A stretch of DNA of 64,000 bases from contig JAPQWV010000657.1 in assembly GCA_027422505.1 (NCBI GenBank), forward strand, positions 124,001 through 188,000, given 5' to 3'. The translations under genes were made by a program, and so were the position numbers. The notes under the pieces are model-generated. The model ran no database searches, was not told where the DNA came from, and saw only the letters and a list, made by a program, of their open reading frames with translations. Below are positions 12,101 to 22,451 of this stretch, in pieces; position 1 is the stretch's first letter; each line of letters begins with the position of its first letter. The stretch is from Craterostigma plantagineum (Eukaryota; Streptophyta; Magnoliopsida; Lamiales; Linderniaceae).

Positions 12101-13735
12101 GTTGCTGAGCAACTACCAAGACCGCTTCCATGGGAAAGTTAGATTCGGCAACAATGATTCGACTCCAATTTTGGGATTCAGAGATAGCATTCTAGAGAAT
12201 CTGACGATCAAAGATGTCTCATTCGTCAAAGGCCTCCGCCATAACTTGTTCAGCATAGGCCAGTTCTGCGACAAAGGATTCCAGGTGGTCTTCCATGCTG
12301 ACCGGTGCAGAATATTGGATAGTCAGGACAAAGAACTCCTCCAAGGACTTCAAAAATCAAATAGTTACACGATCAACCTGACGTCCGTGCGGACCTCGAC
12401 AGCTATTTGCCTCATCTCTCATATTACAATTCAGAGGAACAGCCTATGGCATCTATGACTGTCTCATCTCAATATCAAAGCTCTTCAACGCCTCTCAATG
12501 AAGAAGTGGTTCACGGTCTACAACACTACAAAAAAGAGCATCAATGTTCGGTGTGTCAACTAGGAAAAATGAAGTGAGCGTCTCATCATGTTAAACTGGT
12601 TGCCTCTACTTACGTCCTCTGGAACTACTACACATGGACCTCTGTGGACCGATGCAGACACAAAGTGTCAACAGACGTATGTACGTACTAGTTATTGTCG
12701 ACGACTTTTCTCGCTAAAGTTCCTCCGAACTAAAGATGTGACATGGGACTTGATCGTAAATTTCGTGAACTCTACTCAGAATTTGCTGGAACAGACTATC
12801 CAAGTCATTCGAACGGATAACGGTACTGAATTTAAGAACAAATACCTCAATGACATTTATCAAAAACTTCGGATTTGTCAGCATTTCTCAGCCGCCAAGA
12901 CACCTCAATAGAACGAGGTAGTAGAACAAAAAAATAGGACTCTAATGGAAGCCGCACGTACGATGCTCATCCACTCCAGCCTTCCACACTTTCTTTTGGG
13001 CTAAAGCAGTAAATACCGCCTGTTTTACTCAAAACATGACGGTAGTTCAAAGCATTTCAATAAGACTCCGTACGAGATCATTAACAAGTGGGTACCAACA
13101 TTTCCTTCTTCAAGGTCTTCGGGTGCAAGTGCTTTGTGGCGAACGATAGAGAGCAGCGTGCTAAGTTCGACCCTAAAGCATCCGAAGCAACTTTCGTCGG
13201 GTATTCTTCAACTTCTAAGGCGTACAGAGTATACATCAAGTGCAACCGATCAATCAAAGAAAGCTACAATGTCACTTTCCAAGAAGTGGTAGAAGTGGCT
13301 TCTAGGCACATAAGTCCAGGACTCGTGCCCAACTGATGGCTCCTGTTCATCTCAGTTCAGGACCCGTGCCTAACAAGATGGTTTATGAATACGACAGTTC
13401 AGAGCCCGTGCTTACCGGTGTGTTGGCACAAGACCAACAGAGAATGGCAAAAACTCAGGATTCAACGTCAGAAAAAGCTATGAGATTTGCTTTACAAGAC
13501 TTTGACTCGCTTTTTGAGCAGATATATCGGCCGAAGAACACCGCTACCACACCTGCTGTGGAACCTCCCGAAGACGAAGCCGATATACCAAGTTCTTCAA
13601 ATGTCCTCCCCTCACCCGATTCAGAATTACCTCAGTATGCTGAAGATCCAACCATGGAAGTTGAGGAAATGTGATCAGAGTCGCTCAACTCCAGTGCTAA
13701 AACCGAGTTGCCTCAAATAGTTGAACAACCTAAGA
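12101..13735 (+). pseudogene. pol: Sirevirus integrase region, decayed
   Basis: The frame shows HNLFSIGQFCDKGF and the pre-integrase zinc region, broken: the HQR of the related copies is lost at about 12,450. Next come an integrase core with VIRTDNGTEFKNKYL (about 12,800) and the partner-binding end VFGCKCFVANDREQRAKFDP (about 13,120). A long Ser/Pro/Glu-rich linker follows, with repeats of SPG(L/P)VPN and SSGPVPN (about 13,310-13,390). Stops interrupt it at several points, for example after AKTPQ (12,911) and around 13,670. Confidence 0.8.
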
Positions 13736-15330
13736 TAATTAGAAATCTCGCTCCACAAATGGCTGATGCTTCTAGCTCGACTTTGCCTCATGAGAACAAG
13801 TGGACTCGAGCACATCTAGTTGATAAGATAATTGGTGATCCTTCGAGTGGAGTAAGGACAAGACATCAGAAAGGAGTATCCAGTTGCTTCTTAAGCCAAA
13901 ACGAGCCAACCAAGGTAGTAAATGCACTTAAGGACACGGATTGGGTAATTACGATGCAAGACGAGATCAACAAATTCGAACGGCTTCAAGTGTGGATACT
14001 AGTGCCCCATTTGCATGGGAAAACCATCATGGGGACGAAATGGGTTTTCAAAAACAAAAAGTATGAAGATGGAGAATTGATCAGTAGTAAGATTGGTTGC
14101 GAAGGGCTAATCAACAAGAAGGCATTGGCTACGCGAGACGTATGCTCCTGTTGCCTGAATCTAAGCCATCCGCCTTTTCCAGGCTTATGCGGCCCATAAA
14201 GACTTCAAAGTCTACCAAATGGACATTAAGATCACCTTTCTCAACGGCGTGCTAAAGGAGAAGTCTATGTTGTTCAGCCAGAAGGCTTCGTTGACCTAGA
14301 ACATCCCGATCACGTCTATCGACTAGATAAAGCTCTCTACGGACTAAAACAAGCCCCACGTGCTTGGTATGATGTCTTGAGCAAATTCCTCAGAAAGTCT
14401 GGATTCATCCGAGGAACAATCAATACGACACTCTTCATCAAATGACAAGACAAAGACTTGACGGTCGTCCAAGTTTACGTAGACGACATCATCTTTGGAC
14501 CAACAAATCCTCGGCTTTGCAAGAGGTTTGGAGATATAATAAAGAGCAAGTTTGAAATGAGTCACATGGGAGAGATGCAGTTCTTCTTAGGCCTTCCAGT
14601 CAGGCAGCTCGACGATGGGATTTTCATCAGTCAGACGAAATACATCAAGGATATTCTGAAGAAATTCCATCAAGATCAAAGCAAGCCTCTCAGCACTCCT
14701 ATGTCAACAAGCTGCAAGTTGAATGCCGATACCACTAGAAAAGCGATCGACATCACACTTTATCGCAGTATCATTGGGTCTCTTTCTATCTCACCTCAAG
14801 CCGGCCGGAGATCATGTTTGCCACCTGTTTATGCGCCCGTTTCCAAGCCGATCCCAAGGAATCTCACATGGTTGCGGTGAAGCGGATCTTGCGCTACCTC
14901 AAGGGCACATCTACCTTAGGATTGTGGTATCCTAAAGATACGAATTTCAAACTTATCGACTACACTGACGCTGATTGTGCAGGTTGCCAAATGGACAGGA
15001 AAAGCACATCCAGTGGCACTCAATTTTCTAGGCGAAAAGCTGGTCTGCTGTTCATCCAAGAAGCAGAATTGCGTGTCAACATAAACGGCTAAGGCTGAAT
15101 ACGTCGCGGCTGCTGTTGTCTCAAATGCTGTGGATGAGGACTCAACTCCGCGATTATGGATACAATTTAAAAAATATACCCATTGATAGTGATAGCCAAA
15201 GTGCCATTGCGATTACATGTAATCCTGTTCACCTCGCACGAAACATATAGACATTAGATATCACTTTTATCAAGGATCACGTAGAAAAAGGCACTATTGA
15301 TATGTAATTTGTGAACACTGAAAATTAGGC
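13736..15330 (+). pseudogene. pol: Sirevirus reverse transcriptase and RNase H, decayed
   Basis: Reverse transcriptase blocks in order: [15 protein letters not shown] (about 14,030), [13 protein letters not shown] (about 14,345), [11 protein letters not shown] with the YVDD catalytic motif intact (about 14,465), and [19 protein letters not shown]. RNase H pieces are LIDYTDADCAGCQMDRKSTS (about 14,950) and AEYVAAA (about 15,095). Frameshifts occur near 14,100, 14,780, 15,020 and 15,100. The 3' end of RNase H is shortened: FVNTEN is followed at once by the GMLN-like tail. It is closest to element C at 56-58 kb. Confidence 0.8.
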
Positions 15331-16586
15331 ATGTTGAATCTTCCGTTATGGGTGTTTGCCTGATCCTATTTGCCCTCAAATATTTTTCTATGTGCTTTTG
15401 AAAATTAATTGCCCTATCTTGCGTGAAAATTTAGTAAAAATATAGTATAATAAAATTAATAATAAATCAAAAAATATTATATATATATACTTATAATATT
15501 GTGGGAATGACGATATCTTTAGGATGCTGATCTGGTCACGACTAGATTTCCCTGACATGCGACTGATTAATTGCTTAATTTTTTCAGTCTGCGTCGCATT
15601 CTTGTGTCTAAAAGCCATTAGTTGCTCTACTAGACACAAAGACACTTTATATGTGAGGATTCTAGCCTTTTAATTTTTCTCTTTGGATTTATTCTCAAGC
15701 GAGTCGCACATCAATTGCTTGTCTTAGCTAGTGATTCTTGGTTTCATACTCACCTTGCTTTAGATTGTTAGGAAAATGATAAGGGCACTTAGGTAATTCC
15801 TCAACCGGCCATATAAAATTTTTATCCCTTACATTAGCCCCTAGTCATCCACTTTGAGCCTTCTTCGATTCCTTTTTCTTCATTTGAAATCCATTCCAAG
15901 CCTTCAACCGATTTCTATATTCTTCGGAGCGGTGTTCACCCGAGAAAAGGAGGCGGAGGAAAATTAAAAACAAAGGAGAAAAGATGACAAAAGAAGGCAT
16001 TGCTCAACGCACAAAAAGAAGACCAAAGGAACCTGCTTTCCGACTATCTACATCACAAATTTTTAGGTGGCATGGACCCTGCTCTGAACTTCTCTGTTGA
16101 TAATCTCGTACACTGGTCAGAACGGCTGGAAAGAGGAGCACCTCGAAGTGAACTTCTCCAACGATAATTCGATCTTATATCGAGACATGAGAAGAGGAGC
16201 GTAGCCTTGTTTATGAATTCCATAACCGTGAACTTTTCCAGAAGGATAATCTTTGAAACGTCTCTAGGAAATAAGAGAAGAGCAGCGCGGTATCGGCTCG
16301 AGAACCAACAAGAAGAACTTGGAAGAACTTCACCTACGATAATATCATATAGCCTTGTGGAGAAACAGAGCTTCAGCTTGAGCATAAAGGGGATAGATGA
16401 AAAAAGAATGAAAATTGAAAATAAAAATGCCGGTGGAGAAGGAAGACGAGGAAATGGAATACTAAGAATTAAAACTCACATCTCCCCGTATCTTTACTTC
16501 CCTTCTACATCAAAGCCTAATTAAATCCTTCAAAGTCCATTTGATTCCAAAAAAACAACCTTTCACATGGCGAAATGATTAAAAAA
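15331..16586. other. No identifiable gene; includes degenerate repeats at 16,088-16,350
   Basis: This follows pol of the + strand element and may be its 3' untranslated part, but no 3' LTR is visible. Between 16,088 and 16,350 a block beginning gaactt(c/t)(t/a)cc and continuing gataat recurs four times (about 16,088, 16,150, 16,231 and 16,325), separated by aagagaagagcag-type purine-rich sequence. The - strand open frame at 15,388-15,645 relies on a non-ATG start, so I do not call it a gene. Confidence 0.4.
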
Positions 16587-16887
16587 TGTTGGTCCACTTG
16601 TTACCCAACAAGGATCAAAAGATTATTAGAAAGATTGGAAGCATATGAAACACCTTGAGTGTGTGTTCGTGTGTGTGTTTAACGAGAGCGGCTTCCAAAA
16701 CAGATTCTTTTGATAAACCCTAATAAGGGTATTATGGGCTTTATATACCACATTCAATTGGTATATTAGAGCCCAAGTACCAAACTTCTAATAAATACAA
16801 ATTGCCTCCCCATACTACAACCCATTAATATCAAAATATAAACCTAAGACTTAAAATAAATAGAGGACCTATAATTACTTCCTAACA
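16587..16887 (-). repeat. 3' LTR of Sirevirus A
   Basis: The sequence begins TGTTGGTCCAC and ends CTAACA, giving TG...CA termini over 301 bp. On the - strand it starts right after the polypurine tract and contains a TATATAAAGC box (about 16,735). No second copy of this LTR is in the window, because the 5' part of the element is lost. Confidence 0.75.
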
Positions 16888-16898
16888 ATCTCCCCCTT
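16888..16898 (-). other. Polypurine tract of Sirevirus A
   Basis: On the - strand it reads AAGGGGGAGAT, followed directly by the LTR start TGTTAGG. This is the standard plus-strand priming site. The end of ORF3 runs into it. Confidence 0.75.
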
Positions 16899-19800
16899 AT
16901 TGTTGTTGGCGCCTTCTGGGTCTTCCTTTCCTTGGGGCTCACCAGCACGTAAGGAGACTTTCTGAGTCCTAAGAAGTGCTCATACGATCGAAAACTTCTT
17001 CGAAGGGATATTCTCTCAGAGATGATATCGATCCATTTCATGTATTTTTCTTGGAGTTTGTGCTCTTCGTATCTTAGTCGAGAATGCTTCTAAGTTTGTT
17101 TCTAATGATCATGAAGGTTACGTCGTTGAACTTGTTAATCTCTGACGTTTTCATTAGCCTCTTCTCTCCCTTGTAGTTAATGTAGACCACTGACGGACCG
17201 TCGTCTTTATTTATTATGTGGCCTTCACCAAACTTGGCTGGGACTTCGAATGATGGCTTCATGAGTTTACCCTCTTCATGTTGCTTTCCACTGCCATTTG
17301 GAGGTCGTGGGTTGCGTTGAAAATGACTTGACGCATTATAAATAGCTTAAGAGCGACGTATCCAACCTTGAGGTCTGGATTCTGAAGTGTTCCAAGGAGC
17401 CTGTAGCTTCCCAGCATCTGATCAATGTCTTCACTTCTGATGTAGGAGAGACCGCTTTCAGTCAGTTCTTCGATTGTTCCATCTTCTCTCCGCACCTTGT
17501 AGATAGGGAATTCGTAGAAGTCAAGGCGAGCTCGTCGTACTCCCATGAGTGCACTGATTATGGTTCTTTTCTTCTCTTCTCTTCCAAGAGTATCAACATG
17601 AGCTCCTTTTCCTTTGAGCATAAGTCCTCGACGGAGAGGGACCAGGTACCGAACGATGGTTGGTCTTGAGAGATGGGTTAGGCCTCTGTTCAAGCTCGTC
17701 TAACTTCTTGATCTTATTTTCCTTCCTCCAGATCTCCTTCGTATCTCTTCTTGATATGGAGCAATCACTTTCGCATTTTCCCATGGCAGCTTCAGTTGTT
17801 CTCGTATCTTGGACTTTGAGGGGGGCACTGCTCATTAACAACAGTGTGTTGAGAAACTCGAGAAGTTCTGGGATCTCAGCTTCGTAATCTTCTCCTTCCT
17901 CTAGTTCATCATCGTCGATAAAAGCCCGGCTTATGTTTGCCTTCGTCAGGAAGAATCTTGCATTCTCTATTAGGCCTTTGGCTATGGCTGCATCCATCGG
18001 CTTTGCTATCCAATCATCGTTGAAGATGTACTTCTCAACGGCAGTGTGAGGATTATAAAGCTCTTCGATAGATACGATTGGTTCATCTGTCTGTGTGGAT
18101 AAGATTGGAGATGATGGAGGATTTAAGGGGCTTTGTAGATTCGTGGGACTACGAAGGGAAAGGCTTGTAGTGGCTAAGTCATGGGAGGTGGAAGATGTAG
18201 TGTGGGCTGGTGAGGAGGCATGTTGGTTTGTTCTGGTAGTAGTTCGGGTTGATTTTTTTGTTTGTGTAGGTGTTTTGGTTCGAGTTGTCTGCTACAGTTG
18301 AGGTTGAGGCTCTTGCGTTTTCTCCCCCTCGGGACTACACTCATCTTCAGGGTCGTCACGTGGCTGACCAAATGGCTGGGCCTCACCTCGGCAGGTGAAC
18401 GGAAGCTCGAGACGTAGAAGGACCTCCGCTTCGTATTCGGTGAGCTTCAGTGCAGTGCGGAGTCTGGCTATCACAACATCAATGAGTTTCGTTATCGGAA
18501 CGTTCCATGGGCCTCCGTCGGGATAAGCGGACGGATCAGGTTGAGGATGTTCTTCTTCGGTGACTGGGGCTTTGCCTTTGTCGGGAGTCATGATTGAGTC
18601 TTCGAGGCCTTTCGCGAACTCGGTGAGTCTAGCATCAAGTGTGGCATTGAGAGTAGCCACCGTCACGAACGGGGAAAATAACAGGACGGAGTCACGAAGA
18701 CATTCGCCGTCACAATATCAGAAGAAAGTGTTCCTGATGTGCCGCCTGTTTGCACAGGACTTGAGAAACCGGGGCTAGGCTCATCGTTGACATCAATGCT
18801 GAGACGGATTCAGATCGATGGCCCAAGGCAGTAGCTGCTGTGGTGTTGACTGCTTTGGGTCTTCCACTCTGTTCCGTACTAGCTTCTTGTACGGAGACAT
18901 TGTGGAGCATTCTGTCCAGATCACTAAGATCTAGAGGTGCAGGAAAAGGTGTTTGTATCCTAGTAAATGAAAAAATATAGGTGGTGAGGACACTAGACTC
19001 GATGTGGTCAAAGAAAGTGCAGTCCGAGGCTGAGGACTACTTCAAGCAACATCGACCTCCTCGGGGCGAGGTGGTGATGGTTTACGTGGTTCCTCGTGTG
19101 TATCTGAAACAACCATCTTTTGGGAGATGATTGAGTGGCTAGGGGGTAGTTAGCGCAATTGGACCCGATGTTGTGACTTCTACTCGGGGGAAGACAAAGT
19201 CATCCCCTACACCTATGGGCTCGGTCCGGGCTATTTGTGGGCTGGAGGAAGAAAGAGGACGGTCGTGTTTGTGTTTGGTACGCCGTTCCTGCTTGTTGCT
19301 TCCTCATCTCCTTTTGATTTTCTGTCTTGTTTTTGTTTTGAGGATGCGGGTTGTCCTAGACCTAGACTTGGCTGGTGGGGTTGGCTGATCCCTGGGTTAG
19401 GTTCGACTGGGTTGTGTTGAACCGTGGGGATGTCTCCAGGTTGTTAGCGTGCATGTAGGCTTGAACTACTGGATCAGCTTGATCGAGGAGTTGAAGAAGG
19501 TACCCAAGATCATGGCTTCTTGTTCAGATTTGAACTTGGTCTTTGTTGATTGTATTTTGCCGAGCTTTGGGATTGGATAGCCTTCTGTTTGGGGTCGGTG
19601 CTCGATCGCGGTAGGAGATCCAAGAAATACTGAACAAAGATGGGAAGCCATCGTAGGTATGGGAGCACTCTCTTGGTCGATCCTAGACCCCTTCGTCTTA
19701 ACTGGTCAAGAAGGCCGGACCAGATAAGTTGGGCGACATCTTAGTTCTTGTTGAAGGCGATGCCGTGGAATATCAACATAGTTTGACCGTTGCACCAATC

Positions 19801-20256
19801 CGACCCAGTATGCTTCGGAGATAAGTACTTGTTTACGATTAGGAAGATGAACGGTTTGTTGTGCGTTAGGTTGTGTCCCATGAAAAAAGAAGTATGCAAT
19901 AAGCTCATCATTGGAGGGTGGTGGGTCGTAGTGTGATGAGATTGGAAGGTTTAGTTGTGAGCGAATTATGGTTGGTATAAGGACAACTATGTTTTTGCAA
20001 ATGTAGGCTGAGAGTCTGGTTGTTTTTGGATTGTTTGTCGGGTTTTGAAGAGTGGCCCAAAATTGTTGTGAGTAGACTTCTGGGACACATTCGGTGATGC
20101 TAAGTGCAGTTTTTAAGCGATGGTTTTGAAGAATTTTATGGATGATACGGTCTGGGCAGGATGTGTTTTCAAAATCCAACTACACGTTATTTGGTAATCT
20201 TTCGGCCCAGTCTTTAGAGGGAAAGACGTCTTCAATCTCGCGACCATAGCAAAAAA
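16890..20256 (-). pseudogene. Third ORF (ORF3) of Sirevirus A, about 1,100 codons, decayed
   Basis: This is a long sense ORF downstream of pol, with several stops and frameshifts. The N-terminal part reads DRIIHKILQNHRL, VPEVYSQQFWATL and RKQVLISEAYWVGLVQR (20,179-19,706). A Pro/Gln-rich middle follows (about 19,450-19,100), then a TPDKGKAPVTEEE block (about 18,570). The C-terminal domain has DGTIEELTE, FIMRQVIFNATHDLQMAVES, FGEGHI and EINKFNDVTF (17,500-17,074). The last part, SYEHFLGLRKSPYVL, reaches the polypurine tract. The same blocks, in the same order, occur in ORF3 of element B, which argues for a once-functional protein. No membrane segment or signal peptide stands out, so an envelope role is not supported. 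No ATG is visible in frame at the N-terminus; a stop lies just upstream of LDFENTS. An acceptor-like site precedes it (20,258). Confidence 0.6.
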
Positions 20257-21770
20257 TCTGTAACAAAGATCAAGTTATTAGTAGGCAGTTGCTTGTTAAA
20301 ACAATTGTTGCCACACTTAGAAAGAAATTTCTAAGTGTCGGCGAAGTAACAGTTCGTTTTTGTAATGATTGAGTAATTGTCGCAATATTGTACATTATAT
20401 ATGTTACGTGACTTAGAAAATTTTAGCAAATTGATAGTGATGACTATTGGGCGGTGAAGTGGGATTTGCAATGAAGTAAGAATCGTGTGAATTTGCAAAG
20501 TCGGACGAATCGAAAATTTAATTTGAAAGTAAGAATCGGGCGATAAGGATAAGAAGGATGTGAAAAAGCTCTAAGGATGTGAAATCGCGCGAACGTGTAA
20601 CTTCAATCGCGAAAATTTGAAAGAAGGCAGAATCGGGCGAATGTAATACGACTTTAAGTAAAATTGACGAAATCGGCCGTTTAAAATCAATAGTCAGAAT
20701 CGAGCGATTGAGAATTAATCGTTCAGTTAAAGTCGATGGAATCGGACGATGAAAACAGAGTTTAGAATCGGGTGATTGAAATTGAGCTCTCCATTAAATC
20801 GATGAAATGGGACGGTTGAATCAGAATGTAGAGTCGGGCGATTGAAAGTTAGTTTTTCAGTCAAATTGCGCTGACTGAAGGGAAATCGGGCGAATGAAGT
20901 TCCAAATTCAAATTCAATCAAAATCAAATCGGGCGAATGAGATTAGGGTTTTCGAAAACAATTCAGTAAAAGTCTGCAAAAAGAATTTTTCGACGATTGG
21001 AATAAAAACCATTAACCCTAAGCTGCGAAGGGAATTTTGACTATTTAAAGCAAAACAAAAAAAATCCGCGAACGAAATGAACTCATGAGTCCTAAACAGC
21101 GAATCCTGCAAAAACGAGTCCAAAAATAGTTAATATTTGTATATTCAGCGATTTTCCTTACCGAAAATGAGTGGTGATGCGTAGAAAACTGGCTAGGAGA
21201 CGGATTTAAACAGAAAAATGACGAGACGCATTCAGATTTTAGAGAGCTTTTAAGATGGAAATGGCGAGAGGTTGGGGAAAGTGATGAGGAATCGGGCGAC
21301 TTTCTATATTATGATGAAAAGATCTGTAGCAAATCAGCAGGAATCAGACGAATTGCAAAATTGCCGAGAAATGAAATTTTGTTGTTCAATTGATTTGAGA
21401 AATCGGGCAATTGGATGAATCGGGTGATTTGAGGAATCACCGTGAGGCATCTTAAAGAAAATCATTGTGTCGGTCGATTCCGGAAATCGGATGATTCTTG
21501 GATTCACTGAGATGAAGTTGAAATCGGGCGATTTAGCTTTGAAATACTTTAATAGTTTAAAATTTCTCACTTAAGAATTTGGACCCAAAAATCGATTAAA
21601 GAAAATCTGAAGATGATCATCCTAAAATGACAAATGCGAAACTTTCAACTAATCTATAACACAATTCAGAAAACTAGGCCCCAAAGTTGATTATCAAATC
21701 AACGAGTTTTTCTAAATCGATTTGTTGTGAGGCGAAATTCGATAATCGAAAAATAAAGCATCAGTTTCGT
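20180..21770. repeat. Pre-ORF3 leader of Sirevirus A with iterated AATCGGGCGA motif
   Basis: About 1.5 kb between the antisense mini-gene and ORF3. A motif close to aatcgggcga(a/t)t recurs some 15-20 times with one or two changes per copy (for example 20,530, 20,630, 20,883, 20,927, 21,290, 21,380, 21,520). No ORF is convincing. Its - strand 3' end reads ctttgttacag (20,258-20,268), a plausible splice acceptor just upstream of ORF3. Confidence 0.65.
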
Positions 21771-21858
21771 ACACGGCGCTGAACCTATAAGTTAAAAATT
21801 CGTCTGTAACATTAATTATGTTTTCGGGAATTTAATGAGTGGCAGTTCAATTTATGCC

Positions 21859-21866
21859 TATAAATA
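21859..21866 (+). promoter_or_regulatory. TATA box of the antisense mini-gene in Sirevirus A
   Basis: TATAAATA lies 89 bp upstream of the ATG at 21,955 on the + strand, opposite to pol and ORF3. The flanking sequence (gcggcgct... attcgtctgt... gcctataaat) is conserved in element B upstream of its copy (46,990-47,075), where the box is CTCTAAAT. Position and conservation make it a reasonable plant core promoter; no transcript evidence is available. Confidence 0.5.
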
Positions 21867-21954
21867 GTCATGACTCAAACAACACAACAATATCCTTACA
21901 CAACACTTTTCTCGTTTCATATCGTTTTCATACTTCGAATTCTTCCTGATACTA

Positions 21955-22125
21955 ATGGACTGGTCGCGGCAGCAGGATCATGAAAAAGAAAAAGAGCAGG
22001 TAGAGTTGAGGCGTAATTTTAACCTCAATTTGGATATGTTGGTGATCGAGCTTTTGCTTCGATCTGCTTATTTGTCGCTTTAGTGGCTATTCTGTTTTGG
22101 GTTCTTACAAGGCGTACTGGCTTTG
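21955..22125 (+). pseudogene. Conserved antisense small ORF of Sirevirus A (MDW peptide)
   Basis: Starts ATG at 21,955: MDWSRQQDHEKEKEQVELR followed by RNFNLNLDMLV. The frame hits TAG at 22,081. Compared with the copy in element B it lacks one base before ctattctg; the next frame then reads AILFWVLTRRTGF, matching the B copy. So the ancestral product was about 56-60 residues: a charged, probably helical N-terminal half and a hydrophobic C-terminal segment long enough to span a membrane. Between A and B the first 27 codons differ by an in-frame 3-base indel and third-position changes (for example VEL: gta gag ttg versus gtg gag tta), a coding signature. It lies opposite pol, between the polypurine cluster and the pre-ORF3 leader. 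Function unknown. Confidence 0.55.
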
Positions 22126-22288
22126 GAGAATATTTTACGTATTTTGATAATGTAATTGTTATAGTTCGCATTGTGAAAGTGTTTTTCGCATTTTGAGGGT
22201 GTTTTACGTATTCACGTAGTAAAAGTGTTTTTCATATATTGGAAAGGTTTGCAAAGCGTTTAAAGATCAAACTGTGAAAAACAACTAC

Positions 22289-22362
22289 TTCCCCTCAATT
22301 TGTGCGTATCGTTCAAAAGGTCCCCCTAGATTAGAGTAAGACTTGCAAAAAACTCCCCCTCA
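22289..22362 (-). other. Cluster of polypurine tracts after pol, Sirevirus A
   Basis: On the - strand three tracts follow the end of RNase H: GAGGGGGAG (about 22,354), TAGGGGGAC (about 22,322) and GAGGGGAAG (about 22,290). Multiple polypurine tracts after pol are a known mark of Sirevirus elements. Here they lie more than 5 kb from the 3' LTR. Confidence 0.65.
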
Positions 22363-22451
22363 ACTAAAGCATATATATCATCAGGCACCCTTAAATTGCT
22401 AAGTAAGACACCAACTCTGTACACTTACAAAGACGTCGTGGAGTTAATTGC

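Noticed and set aside
15388..15645. 85-codon antisense ORF after pol of the + strand Sirevirus, with a hydrophobic end, at a position like that of the MDW ORF
   Set aside because: It needs a GTG start, the hydrophobic part comes from an AT-rich tract, and I see no sequence match to the MDW peptides.
16890..20179. Calling ORF3 an envelope gene
   Set aside because: No signal peptide, no convincing membrane segment and no protease-site pattern is visible, so I left it as a third ORF of unknown function.
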